Of a DNA stretch of 64,000 nt, positions 36,260 to 48,738 are shown piece after piece. The DNA is from Cacajao melanocephalus (Eukaryota > Chordata > Mammalia > Primates > Pitheciidae): the NCBI GenBank assembly GCA_963573385.1, contig CAUYLG010018017.1:1-64000 (forward strand), written 5' to 3'. The notes below the pieces were generated by a model, which did not search any database, had not been told where the DNA came from, and was given only the letters and a program-made list of their open reading frames with translations. The translations under genes were made by a program, and so were the position numbers. Numbering within the stretch: the stretch's first letter is position 1; each line of letters opens with the position of its first letter.

Positions 36260-36950
36260 AGCCCCCAGGGAAGATGTGGGATGATAATAATTAAGCTTGC
36301 TTTTATTGTTTTTCATTTATGTATATTTTCCCCATTAATACCAATTTTTGCTTTTTAGGAAGATATGACATAATCTAGGACATTCCTTGTGTCCAATTCC
36401 TGCTTTTCAGATGTTTGCTCTGGCTAGGTCACATAGATTCTTTCTTAGACAGAATTTGGCAATTTTTGAAAGAACACTAACTTTTGATTTTTTAAAAATA
36501 TACATCTTTAAAACATACATTTTACTCTGACAGCTAAAAATACTACAAATTTTTATCAACTATATTCCAATACTTCCCTGAAGTCACCTGATGCAGAATT
36601 GGTTTCTCCCAAATATAACAGATTTATATTCTCTAACCACAACAGATTTAGAGAGAAAAGATTGTGATGGTGAATCTGAAAACAACTGAGATGAGGTTGG
36701 GATGGGTTCACCCAAATCCAAGGCTTCCTCAGACAAGCATACCAGGGCTTTCCTGAGCACAGGACTCATTGTCAATGAATCTGCACAACTGCCAACCTTT
36801 CAGTGCCCATGTATGATTATTATCTGATTTTTGTTTTATAAGTCTTACAAGACCTATCATCCTTCTTTCTTATTTCATGGCTGAACAGAATCCCAATATA
36901 AGTTTGGGATCATGAGCCCATAACATCAACATAGTCGGGTCAAGTATGAA
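36260..36950. other. Unique sequence, nothing recognised
   Basis: No gene or repeat family recognised. Confidence 0.3.
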
Positions 36951-36954
36951 GAAC

Positions 36955-37130
36955 ACTGCACTGTGGAGGCAGGGAGCCTGGTTTCTTCCTGGTTTCCACC
37001 TTAGCTCTATGTGTGACCTCAACCAAGTCACTCAAGCTGTTAGTCTCTCTATGTGGATGAAATGGAGAAGTTGAAATAGTTACTCTCTGTGATCCCTTTC
37101 AGCTCTGAATGACTATAATTCTATGAAACT
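36955..37130 (+). repeat. MIR-class SINE
   Basis: Sense MIR features: 'agggagcctggtttcttcc', 'gtgacctcaaccaagtcac', then a 'gatccctttcagctctgaat' end as seen in MIR3-like copies. Confidence 0.55.
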
Positions 37131-37139
37131 AGAAAAGAA

Positions 37140-38145
37140 TACAATGTGTTTAAAGTCATTCTCTGACACTACTTCTCCTTCTTTAATAAACAAAACGAAA
37201 CACAATCTTAAAACATGTTTGTTTTTTCAAAGACAGTTTTTGCTTTATTCACACTCTTTCCTCTGTTTCGTGGGATGATCTCAATGAATTTCTGAGGGAT
37301 TGAGAAGACCAATTTCCAAATCATCTGGAGTAATTAATTCCAGTGGTTGGAGTTAATTATGATGAGGCAATTCATAAAGTATACAGTAGAAAAAAAGCAA
37401 TTGATGAGACTTCATCTGCAGTGAGATTTTTTTCAAAGGCATTCTTCTGGCAATGCATTTCAAAGTTAAACATGTGTGCTTCAATGGTGGGAAAATAGTT
37501 TACAAGGGTATTATTAGGTACGGGTGTGAATTACATGCATATGGCCTTATGTATATTTTTATAGATATGATACATGCCTAATTGGTGTATAACATGGGAG
37601 AATTAATAACTATAGCAGGGACCTCAACTCTATCATGTTTTTTATACTATTTGCTATAGTATATTTACCAAAAAATCCATTACTAAAATGGCATTATATT
37701 ATGAAATAATTTTAATATCAATGTGAAAAGTTAACAGGAATATATTGAGTATAAAAACAATAATTTGGGAAGCACTCTGTATTAGAAACATAAAGAATTT
37801 GTAATAATGCAATAACAGGCTATATTTCTGTTTTATGATTCTGATAATAAAGCACTTAAGTTCCACTTTCATGGTTTATGCTGTTATCAGAACCCCCTGA
37901 TATAATTAGATGGACTTGTTTTATATAATTACTTATATTTTCTTACTGTATAGCAAAAATCCCACTGGAAAAATCCTCAATATTTCAAATGTAAGAACTA
38001 TATTGCTGGAATAGGCCAAGAGAACTGGAAATCAAGTTTATTCATAATACAGGAGCCAGGATTTTTGCAAGCTGAGTAAAAATGATAATACCACTCTCTT
38101 CCATTTTTACTTTTTTTTTATAGTTCACAAATTGATTTTACTTTT
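37140..38145. other. AT-rich sequence, nothing recognised
   Basis: No gene or repeat family recognised. Confidence 0.3.
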
Positions 38146-38149
38146 ATGA

Positions 38150-38310
38150 TTTCTCTTATATTATTATCTTACCACTCTTGAGAGGTAGTTGTTACTCTCA
38201 TTTTATAGATGGGGAAGTTCATGCTGAGGGGTTGTGGTCAGATTAAGTGGTGGAGCAGAGATTCAGAAAAACACCTGTCATCTTACTCTAAAACTCCATT
38301 CTACTCACAA
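38150..38310 (-). repeat. MIR SINE
   Basis: Reverse-orientation MIR: 'cattttatagatggggaag', 'aagtggtggagcagagattc'. Confidence 0.55.
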
Positions 38311-38319
38311 CTTTTGAAA

Positions 38320-38940
38320 TTATAAGAAAAACAATCTGGTTAAGAAGCATCATGAGTATGGCATGTTTTGCAATAATAATTGAACCTTTCTTAGAGATGC
38401 CTATACTACACCTTCCACCCTGGAGTTAGATGCCTGGGTTCTAAGTCATGTTCTGTTATCAACTGACTTTGTATCCTTAGCCAAAAAACTTGTCCACTCC
38501 AAAAGGTGGTGGTGGTGACAGGGTTTTGACATTTGGAGGTGGGGGTGGAGTTGAAATATTTTTCTAGATCTAAAGCATCTGATTCAAATTTTGTTAAACT
38601 AAAATTAACATACTGCCGACTGACTGACCATATCATTGTCATTTATGACACTATAATGTTATAGGATGCAATCAATCACTCAGAAAGTTTTCTTCAATAA
38701 GGACAAGCTAAAATAAGCTTGCATAAGATATTTACTTAGAAAATCGTTATATCTGGAAAGTTTTTCCTCTAAAATATCTTATATAAATAGAACAAAACTT
38801 AGCCTACTCTGTTGAAGTAAGAAAAAGAAAAGAAAAGAAAAGAGAAATAAAAGGAACAGAAGGAATAGGAAAAAAGGGGAAGGGAAGAAAAATCCTCAAA
38901 CAGATTAATTTACAGTGTCTTAATAATTTTCATATTTTTT
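38320..38940. other. Unique sequence with purine-rich tract
   Basis: A (GAAAA)n-like purine-rich low-complexity stretch at about 38818-38891; otherwise nothing recognised. Confidence 0.4.
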
Positions 38941-38942
38941 TA

Positions 38943-38989
38943 TTAGGTTGGTGAAATAGTAATTGTGATTTTGCCATTACTTTTAATAG
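38943..38989 (+). mobile_element. MADE1 (mariner MITE) fragment
   Basis: Starts at a TA with 'ttaggttggtgaaatag' and continues through 'ttttgccattacttttaat', the first half of the 80 bp MADE1 palindrome. The second arm is absent. MADE1 is an anthropoid-lineage element. Confidence 0.75.
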
Positions 38990-38994
38990 TAGTT

Positions 38995-39415
38995 TCGGAT
39001 CAAGATCTATAGAATATTTTTAGTTATGTGAGCAGGAAAACAATCTCACCAGTCATTTGACATTAATATAAGCATGCTTGCTCACATTTACTCTGGTATA
39101 TTATATAGAATTGTCTAGAAATGGTACAAATGTATTTACAATTGAAAATGCAAGTGCAGCTCAAATAATCAAATAATTGTTAAAATATTGCACCCACCTG
39201 ATAAATAGATAAATTTGAAATGAATTTTAAACTTTGTTATAAATGTAAGCATTCAACTTTTGCTCCTGAATGTCTGTGGCATTTCAGGTAAAAAGTTGTC
39301 AAATAAAACATTTCTACTATAATGATGTATTTCAGCTGAAGTTACATATGTTTCTTGTCTTATGCATTTACAACAAGCCCTGCTCAACTTTGCCCTAAGG
39401 AAAAAAAATCAATGT
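38995..39415. other. AT-rich sequence, nothing recognised
   Basis: No gene or repeat family recognised. Confidence 0.3.
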
Positions 39416-39419
39416 ATTA

Positions 39420-39615
39420 ATGATAGCTACCGTTTATTATGGGCTAAGCATTGATTTGTATTATTTCTATCTTCTTCTATTACTTCTGTCTTCTAAACAA
39501 CACTGCAACTCAGGTACTCTTATCTCAGTTTTGCTCATTAGAAAAATGAGCTCAGTAGTATTTACCTGCCTCTCAAGGTCAGCTGGTTTCATTAACCACA
39601 AAACCTACTGTCCGG
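39420..39615 (-). repeat. MIR SINE
   Basis: Reverse-orientation MIR: 'atgggctaagcattg', 'aactcaggtactcttatc', 'attagaaaaatgagctcag', 'ctcaaggtcagctgg'. Confidence 0.5.
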
Positions 39616-39624
39616 GTTATATCT

Positions 39625-40595
39625 TATCACCGACTTTAGTAATTTCTGCATTTATATTGTAGGAAATATGCACACCAGTGTGGTGGAAATCTCTCTGTAG
39701 TGGTTTTCCTGGAGTATAGGGGAATTCTAGGTTTGTTCCTGAGTAGTTATCAGAAATAACAATTTTTCCCGTAAGAGGAAAATTCCTTTATATTTGGGGA
39801 GGCGTATCCATTAGTTGTCTAAACTGATGTGCTTTGGTTTTCATTTGTGTATGCTGTATTCTTGTCCATTCTCAGACTTTCTGGGCTTTCTTTCACCCCC
39901 CAGCACATGACCAATTTTTTATGGGAGGAGGCATGACCTGGGACATTTGCCTATTTTATATATAGAACTATAAAGATAACGATACCCTCCAGCAAATGAG
40001 GAAACCTGTGAGCTGTAAATGCCTGTGTCTCTAACTAATTCACAGAATTCCCTCCAAGGGAGGGACTTATTTTGCATTTGAACTCCAAAACACCTTTCAA
40101 GATTGTTAAACTTAACACCAGCCTGAAAATCCCAGTCATGCTGGAGATCAATTAACTGCTTCCAGAGCTCTACTAGCAACCCTTTAAGATGTTTGTATTT
40201 TAGAGTAATTTGGTCATTATCATATTTGTATCAAATGAAAACACATCATTTTTCTGAGTGATAAGACATTCAGTTAGAATACTCAAACCCTCTAGAAGCT
40301 TGTTCTTTACTTACTTACCTTAGCTAATGGTCAGATATCTTTTTGAGATACCTTTTTCTTCCCCCTCTGTATCGGTGTCAAATCTCAGCTTGTCTTCTTC
40401 CGTACACTTGTTTTATTTGATTTCATTCTTTCCACTACATGATTGCTTCTCACATTCCCACATTAGGATTTATATGCTCTGAATATCCCACTCTTACATT
40501 TTTCAAGCCAACTTTCTCCTGTTGCATCAAAATTTATTACTTGACTACTTGATTACCTAATTATTTGCCATTTTAAAATAGCAATCTTTTATGGC
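39625..40595. other. Unique sequence, nothing recognised
   Basis: The minus-strand frame at 39919-40179 (86 codons) has no recognisable domain. Confidence 0.3.
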
Positions 40596-40599
40596 AACA

Positions 40600-41600
40600 A
40601 TTGTAGCTCATTATAGAAGATTTATATGATTAGATAAGGAGTAAAAAGAAAATAAGAATCACTGCAGTATCAGTCACCAGAAATAACCACTATGGTGGTG
40701 TATAGTTTTCTTTATTTTCAAGCATATTCTTAGTCACAAATACTACAATAATAAATTATGCTGTACAAACTGTTTTGTAACCGATGCCCACAATATAACA
40801 TGAATATATTTCTGTCTTCCTATTCTTTTTCAGCCTCATTTGCAATGGCTTATTATTTTTTTCTTATATGGATATATACAGTTTATCCAACCAATTCCCT
40901 ATTTTTAGGCTTGAGATTATTTCAATGTTTTTGGGCATTTTAAACAACTTTATGATAAACAATCTTGATAAATAAATCTTTGGCACATCTGTAATTTCCT
41001 CAGAGCAAATTTGTAGAAGAGGGATTACTGGGCTATAGCTTATACACAATTTCAAGATTACAAAAATAGATATATTTTTCCAAAATTTCATCCAGCATAA
41101 TTACACAAATTCCATCTCACTAATGGTGCTGATGGTTTCTGCATTACCATTTCTTATCATCCCAAAATATTACCAATTTTAAAGTTAATTTGCTAGGCAA
41201 AAACTTATCAATTTTACTAGCATTTATTGTAATATCTGAAAAAAATGCCCTTAAAATTTTTCCTGGTCTGTCTGTATGTGGGCATCGTTTTTTGCTTCTT
41301 CATGTTCTTTGCTCACTTATCTGTTAGAGTGTGAGTTCTTTCTTTCTAATTAATTTGTAAGGACCTTCCCTGTATTGTATTAATGATAGTAAAACTTTAA
41401 TGTCATATTTGTTACATGTATTTTTTCTAGTTTGCTAAAAGTCTATCAATGATTGTATTTGTTTCAACAGTTCAAAAATATGAGGTCATTTTTTCTTTAA
41501 TGTGCTTTTTATTTTGATGTCACAATTATCAATATATTTTTGACCCTTATATACATTTTCAGCTATATGTTCTAGTACTTTTGTGTTTACTTATTTTAAA
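40600..41600 (-). mobile_element. Antisense old L1 (L1ME/HAL1 class) fragment
   Basis: Reverse-orientation features typical of old L1 3' regions: 'ccaaccaattccctattttt', 'gaagagggattactgggc', 'catctgtaatttcctcag'. Confidence 0.5.
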
Positions 41601-41639
41601 GAAAAAAGAAGAATTGCATTATTTAAAAGAGTTTGATGT

Positions 41640-42262
41640 AGGATTTTTCTTCTCAGTCACATTGCAAGCCAGGGACATCTGGCTGGCAATGCCCAGCTTG
41701 AGCCCCACTCAGCCATGCTGGTGTGCCCCAATTGCGCATGTTCAGTGATCCTCAGCTCTTGTACCGCATCCATGAAAAATGATGATACCCTGGACATTGA
41801 AGGGTAAGGAGGGCAGAAAAGAATTTTATGAGCAATGAAACAGCTTTCAGTGGAGAGAATATGGGAGTGGTTCCATTACCTGAAGGCAGGAAAGTTCCCC
41901 CTGTGGCTGGGTCCAGGACCTCTTATGGACTCAGAATGGGGAGTGCATGCTGATTGGTTTGTGAGTATTTAAAAAAAAAAAAGTAAAAGCAAAGATACGA
42001 CTCAAAGGTGGGCACAACAGTGTAGAAAACTGGTTAAGAAGGGGTAGGTATTTGCAAAATAGGTAAAGGGTGGGACTCAATCAGATGAAAGTGCACCAAA
42101 TGGAAAGACAGATTCTCAATTCAGTTGGAGGATTTAACTTACAGCTTGGCTTTCAGGCTTTAAACTGTCTTCAGCTTGGAGGTGGAGTTTCACTGGGGAA
42201 CCATCCATATCTGCCCAGGCATTTGGCTGCCTCCTGCCACTCTCAAGTTCAGGACATGACAA
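41640..42262 (-). mobile_element. Probable solo LTR of an old endogenous retrovirus, antisense, family unresolved
   Basis: GC-richer block whose reverse complement begins 'tgtcatgtcctgaac' and has LTR-like features: a pyrimidine-rich centre, an ACCAATCAG (CCAAT-type) box, and a U5-like end. It contains no retroviral coding sequence. Family assignment and exact ends are uncertain. Confidence 0.4.
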
Positions 42263-42264
42263 CA

Positions 42265-42735
42265 TATTAGAAACGTCAGAGAAAGACGCAGAGGAGTCTC
42301 CCCTACTACCTCCCCGTACCCACAAGATGCTTCTGGGCTGGCAGGGAAGGTTTGATGCTGATGGGACATGATGTTAGAGGAGGTCGGGAATAGAGACTCA
42401 TCTTGCCCAGTCATGTGAGAAGAATTGTCATCAGCCTCTGGAGAGGAAGTGACGAGGAAGAACCGTGCAAGTTCAGGGAGCACTATTTGTTACCTGTTCC
42501 CCTGCCAGTGGTTCAGTACATGAATGTTGCCCATCTGTAGAGGGTTGCTTTCCTTTTAGGATCATCTCCCATGCCCTAGATTTCACTGAGTTCCACCCAA
42601 AAAGGAAGGTGCCATTGACACCCAGAGGAACCCAGCGGTATGGAAAGGAAAACGAGGTACAGCTGTGTCATGGGAAAGCCCATTCTGAATGCTTTCTGTG
42701 CCACGTCCATCCTCCTTAAACATCTTCGGCAAGAA
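42265..42735. other. GC-richer unique segment adjacent to the LTR-like block
   Basis: Locally richer in GC than its surroundings, with short open frames on both strands (42190-42483 minus, 42465-42719 plus), none recognisable. It could be internal sequence of the adjoining element or single-copy DNA. Confidence 0.3.
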
Positions 42736-43020
42736 TTGGTCTTAGTCGTGATTGTATCTTCAATGCCTGAAGTGTAGTAGGAACTCAGTTTCGTGGAAAT
42801 ACATTAAACATGGTACATGAAGGAATGTGTTGCTTTAAAGTCTGTCACCATGTTTAATTACCTTCTGAGGTCTGCTAGGCAATAATGATACAAACTGTGG
42901 GTTACTAAAATAGTATGTAATTTACTTATTTTTCAAAGATAAGAATAACATGATAACTGGGGCTATGTATAGTTTCACTGTACCATCTCAACCTCTTATT
43001 TTACTTATTTTTTATTTTTA

Positions 43021-43307
43021 TTTATTTTTTAAGACAGCCTCTTACTCTGTTGCCCAGGCTGGAGTGCAGAGGCACCATCTTGGCTCACTGCAACCTTCAC
43101 CTCCTGGGTGATCCTCCCACCTCAGCCTCCTGAGTAGCTGGGACCACAGGCATGCACCACCATGCCCAGATAATTTTTTGCATATTTAGTAGAGACAGGG
43201 TTTTGCCATGTTGACCAGGCTGGTCTCAAACTCCTGGCCTCCAGTGATCTCCCTGCCTCGGCCTCCTAAAGTGCTGGGATTACAGGCATCAGCCACCATG
43301 CCTGGCC
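43021..43307 (-). mobile_element. Alu (J/S-type), antisense
   Basis: Full reverse-complement Alu: 'ctctgttgcccaggctgg', 'ctcactgcaacc', 'agtagagacagggttttgcc', 'gtgctgggattacaggc'. A TTTA-rich tail precedes it. Confidence 0.93.
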
Positions 43308-43384
43308 CTCATCTTCTTAATTTTAATGAGCAAAGATAAGTATGTCACTTTAAACTAAATGAAAGAGGCCAGAGGAAAACAATA

Positions 43385-43545
43385 ACTGCAAATAATTATT
43401 GGGTATCTGCTATGTGCCAAGCACTATTGTATATGCTTCATGATTAATATTTCATTTTTCTTTGTGACTGTTATTTTGTTTCACAATCAAAACTACCAGT
43501 TTACATATAAAGAAAATAGGGCACAAAGAAGTTTAGACAAGCATT
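43385..43545 (-). repeat. MIR SINE
   Basis: Reverse-orientation MIR: 'tctgctatgtgccaagcact', 'aaagaaaatagggcacaaag'. Confidence 0.6.
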
Positions 43546-43549
43546 TTTA

Positions 43550-44285
43550 AAAAGACAAGATGAGTGACTCAGAAGTTGCATTTGAAAAGTAACAGGAGAC
43601 TAATTGGATATAGAGATTGAGATGATATAATTAAATTCAATGACATTTAGCATTCAAATATTTATTATCTCCTCTGTAGCTAGAACTATGCTAAGTGGTG
43701 AGTGAAACCACATTATTGGGCAGCTATACAGAAGTATTTATACCACAATTTTAAAGAAAACCACTATCCTACACTACCATTTGATAATCAGAAGTTAAGA
43801 AAGGATAAATGTTTATTCCAATAATCAAAAAGTAAGTTAGTGTATAGAGGAGTTTCTAATCTATTTGTGGAGAACATGTAAAAGTACACACACACATACA
43901 CACACACATGCATGCACACTCACAAGCAAGCTGTTTTTATTTGTAAAGAGCTTCAGTTATTGTTTTATTAAAAACATAAATCATTTGAACAATACAGGAG
44001 AATCAATAATGTGATAAGTAAGTTGTAAGCAAGTTCCAAAAGATACTCTGCTGACATTAAATATTCTAGGCCCTTGAGCAGGAATGATGTCAATGTGTTG
44101 GCTTTGGTTTGGGTAAAATAGGGTTGGGCCTTTAGGGCCGTTGTGGGATTTTGAACATTTGGAAGGCAGTAAAAGAAGAGAGACTAAACGTTGGATGGGA
44201 AAATAACATTCTTTGCTATTGGGGGGGAAAATTTCAGACTCACAACTTAAATAAAACATGATGATCCTAAATAATAATATGTTGG
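43550..44285. other. Unique sequence with a CA-rich microsatellite
   Basis: CA/CATG-rich repeat at about 43886-43924; nothing else recognised. Confidence 0.4.
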
Positions 44286-44289
44286 GTTG

Positions 44290-44480
44290 AATATTAATTA
44301 TCGACTTCATTACCTCATATGATGATTGTGAATATTAAATGAAGTAATGCTTAGGAAATCTTAGCCATGATTCTTGATTTTTATGAACATATTTACTTTA
44401 AATGAAGTGATGCCTATAAAATGTTGGACAGAGCAAATGCTTGAGAAATACTAGCTGTGATTCTTTGCCCTTATGAAAAG
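44290..44480 (+). repeat. MIR 3' region with local tandem duplication
   Basis: Two copies of a MIR 3' tail-like unit: 44334-44386 (internally shortened) and 44396-44477. Both start at 'ttaaatgaagt-atgc' and end near 'tgattctt'. Confidence 0.55.
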
Positions 44481-44484
44481 GTTT

Positions 44485-47400
44485 TATTCTCTGTGATTTT
44501 TTACTTCTGCTTCATAAGTTATACAAATACAATTCTATGCAGAGTTTTCATTTCCTATCTACATAATCATTACAGGTTTAACCTTAAGGAAGATGGCAGT
44601 GTTTTCTAATCACATAGCATAAAACATCAGTTATGAAGAATGTTTTGGGAAGCTGCAGCAGATGTTAATATTTATCTGCCTTACTGGACTGCTGTATTTT
44701 TATAACAGGTTGATTCATGAAGGTTTGTTGGAATCAAGGTTGCTATAATGAAAGTCCAATATGTGTAAAACTATTTGAGAAATCTTGGTTAATGTAATCT
44801 ATCTTACATTCTGGAAGACATTAAAATGATAATGAATATTAAAAAACAAACTTTCAAAATATGCTGTGACTTAGAATTATAGAATCATTGAATTTGAGGT
44901 CTCAAGGATTTTAGAGGGGAAACTGATGTTCAGAGTATGCAGAATGAATAAGTGGCTTATGGAAATTCACATACAGATAACAGCATATATTATATTTTGT
45001 CTTATGAAGTCCTAGCAAGTAGAACATAAAAAGGTTTTGATAGACACAGCTCTGTGCTTCCTTTTTATAATGTAAATGCCATTAAAACTGTTATGTTGTG
45101 ATCTCCACTATAACAAGGAAACATAATATTTGGTAGATGAATTGAGAAAAAATAATGCCTTGATATCAATAATTAGGATATAGGGCTGATTTTCTGTTTC
45201 TTGTCTTATTTCTCCTTTCCTGAGATTCTACTCTGTACTTGTTTTTCAATGAAACTCAAAATAGAACCTTGACCTTCTCTTGTTTCTTGGACTTATTAGC
45301 TGGAGATAAGAATCCAAGAGAAAAGTAAGACAAGAGAATGGTTTCCTTGTGACTTCATTTTAGAATCAATGACACTTTGTAAATGGCTACATGACATCAG
45401 CAGATAACTTTGGTTATCTGCTATTCATTTAACCACTGCCAAAACACTCAGAACTTTGGCTCTGCTATCCTTAAATGTGACTAAAAGGAATACCTACCTC
45501 ACTGCATTGCTGGGGCTTAAATGAGGTAATACTTTTTAAAAGATTACAGAATACACACAGAGTTGCAGTCACTATTCTTATTATAAGTAGTCTTATTATT
45601 AGTATAATAATTGGCATCTGCCTGACACAAACAAGGGATTTTGTTGAGTTGAAAGGTATCAGATATGCCACAGATGTCCTCATGTTCTGTGATAGGGACC
45701 ACTTTATGACTGTCTAATCTTTTAAAAAATCCTGTTGGCTTCTAGCAAAATATATTTCTTGAATCTAACTTTACATGGAAATTCTCAATATGTGAGTGCT
45801 AGTAGAACAACTTTAATGACTTTCAGAAAGAGCACAACCTCCTTAGGACCATCTCAGCCTGCAGATCACTGATAAAAACAGCTGGAGCTAGCATCTGTTC
45901 CTTACAAATCTTTCAAAGTCATAACAAAACTGGCCTGATTTCATAACCACAGTATGAATTTCAGTTTGTGCATGGGAAATATGCCTAGGAAACCTAGTAA
46001 CGCTGGGTGCATGTGATGAAGGTCTTGTCCTTTAACTTGCATCAGGAAGTACCAATGAAGAGAGACTAAAAGGAAATTAAGTATGCATTTGACAATTTTC
46101 TAAGTAAGCATGGATTTTATCCTTCCAGGTTGATGCAGTGTGGTAAATCTGTGCCCTTTTAATGCTTTTCACCACTCTCAAATTACAGTGGGAGTAGGTT
46201 TGAAATTGATCACTCTGACTTACAGTTATAAAGGTAAAAGAGTGAGTCAGAAAACCTGAAGCAGGACTCCCCCTCTTTCTAAACACCGGCTTTCCTGATG
46301 TGCATTTTTGTCTACAGTTCTTTTGTCACCCTGCAATCGATAGTGAGCTCTTCTGCCAGTTATAAGTCACATGTCCTGTGACAGATTTTCCTATATGATT
46401 TTCATTAAATGCTTCAGAATCCTGAGACAGAAAGTAATTATGTAAATGTAAGTTTTTATTACTGTTTTGTTTTTATTACTTTTTCTCCTCTGGATTTTTA
46501 TCGCTTTATCGAACACAGGTAAATATGGTGATCCCATGTTGAGATGGGGGTTTGTATTCTAATGCCTCTGTTCTCATATTTTGCATTCAATCCATGTTAA
46601 TTTAATTATCCATGATTTCTTAGGCAAAGAGAGGAATGTAGACTCCATGCTGTCTGCAACTACTTCAGTCATTCCTTTACTGCCCGTGACACCATGTGAG
46701 ACCTGCAGATGCTAAACAACCTCTCCCTGCACCAGCTCAAACAAAAAATGCTAACCATATGCAACTCCAACCTGTTTATCCTTAAGCAATGCAAAGCCAT
46801 GCAGTGCTACAGACGGGCAGTGGGGGAGAGCACAGAGCTGCCACTTCTCACAGGGTTGCCTTATGAGAAAGCAGAGCATGGAAGCACAGGAATTTAGGGC
46901 AGGGATAGTTGAGCTGGGTTCTTTTCTTTCAACTTTTGTTACTGATAAAGACAAGAGTTCCTCTGAAATTTTATTCATATGTGTAGAATTGATGAACTTA
47001 CTTAAAAAGTTAGCCCCTGGATTTCAGATTAGGAGTGTGAAGTGCTTTTGAGGACTGTGGATTCTGAATGCCTAAATACTCTGAGACATGATCTAGTAGC
47101 TACTGGTAAGACTTGAGAGTTTATCAAGAAAATACAAAGAGTTTTAATTCATTTTAGCTCATATTTAATTTAAATGATAGTTTTCTGTAGAACACTATGT
47201 TTTTGCATAGATCTTTTCAAAGCATTCTTCACTTTGGCAGCTGAAATTTCCGGAAAAAAATCCTAAGAAATTACTAAATATAGAAAATTTAGAGGACATT
47301 GTAAAATAAAAATTAGAAAATAGAAAAGATAGAAAAAATAACTCAAAGTGATAGAATTTAAAGTTGTAATCTTAGCCTTTTTTCCTTCAAAATAGACTTA

Positions 47401-48000
47401 TTTATTTACATTTAATGTTTCTCCTCCTTTGAATTTAAAACAATATAGTCAAATTAAAACGTATTTTGGAAAAGGAAAAAAAGAATGCTTTACTACACCA
47501 ATTATTATTTCCAATTGTGCAATTTTTAAAAAGATTTTGTTCCTCTGCAACTTCCTTACCCTTTATATACCCATTACCTGAGAGACACAAACATATCTGG
47601 TGAGGCAAGCTTAGGAAAGTCTTTCTAAACATTGGGAACAAACAACCATATAAACATTAGAGACAGTGAGTTGGAAATCATAATTCTTCAATTTAGTGAA
47701 GAGAAATTGTACATTTTCTAGTTAAATCCAGTTTGTTTAGGGGACCTATTTTCAGTCATCTCCCACGAACTTATTCCTATGAATCATGGCATATACATGC
47801 CAACCTGAATCTAAATTGAATAAACCTATCTCTATGTCAGTCCAAAAAAATAGTCCTGTGAGTCAGCACTACTCATTCCATCTTTAATGGTCAAAACCCT
47901 GTACTATTGGCCAGGCACAACAGACAGATAGGAAGTAAAAATATAAATAGAAGCTATAGTTCTTACTTCAGGCAAGAATACCATACCTGAATATACACTC
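44485..48000. other. AT-rich sequence, mostly unassigned
   Basis: A short MIR 3' fragment (sense) is likely at about 45480-45560 ('gaatacctacctcactgc', 'gcttaaatgaggtaatac'). No exon or gene recognised elsewhere. Confidence 0.35.
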
Positions 48001-48009
48001 TCAGAAAGT

Positions 48010-48240
48010 AGTGGTAAAGAGTTCAAGTCATAGAGCCAGACTTCTTGGTTGCATACCAGCACTTCCATTCACTAGTTCTATGACCTTGGTCACGGTACAT
48101 AACTTTGCTGAGAATCAGGTTTGTAATCCGTAAAATTAGAATATTATTAGAATCTAACTAATTGGGCTGGCATGAGAAACAAGTGAGCCAATGCATATAA
48201 ACATGCCCAGCACATAGCCAGACATACATATTGTTATTTT
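48010..48240 (+). repeat. MIR SINE
   Basis: Near full-length sense MIR: 'catagagccagacttcttgg', 'ctatgaccttggtcacgg', 'cccagcacatagccagaca'. Confidence 0.7.
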
Positions 48241-48710
48241 TGTTATACTTAATATTTTACCTTATTACATTTCAAATACTGTGCAGGATATTTGATCACA
48301 ACGAAAATCAAACTGATAGTCAGCAACATATAAAAAAGATTATGTACTATGACCAAGTAGGATTTATATCAGGAATGCAAAGCTGGCTTAGCATATGAAA
48401 ATCAATCAGCATAATACATCATATTAGTAGAACAGAGAACAAAATCCACGTAATTATCTCAACAGATACAGAAAAAGTGCTTGAAAAAATCAAACACCCT
48501 TTCATAATTAAAACACTAAACCAACTAGCAATAGTAGGAAGCTTCCTCAACTTGATAAAAGACATCTCAGAGAAACCCACAGCTAATCAGCTAATATTAC
48601 CCTTACTGGTGAATTGTAGTACACATTTCTTGTAAGATCAAGACAAAGATATCTACTCTCACCACTTCTCTTCAACATTGTGCTAGAGATCCTCGCCAGA
48701 GCAAGTAGGC

Positions 48711-48738
48711 AAAAAAAAAAAAAAAAAAAAAAAAAAAA
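48711..48738 (+). repeat. Poly(A) tract of 28 bases inside L1 ORF2
   Basis: Uninterrupted A28 at a position where the L1 has a short A-rich run; probably slippage expansion. Confidence 0.95.

Noticed and set aside
41640..42262. Active endogenous retrovirus
   Set aside because: Only an LTR-like block is present, with no retroviral coding sequence beside it; family uncertain.
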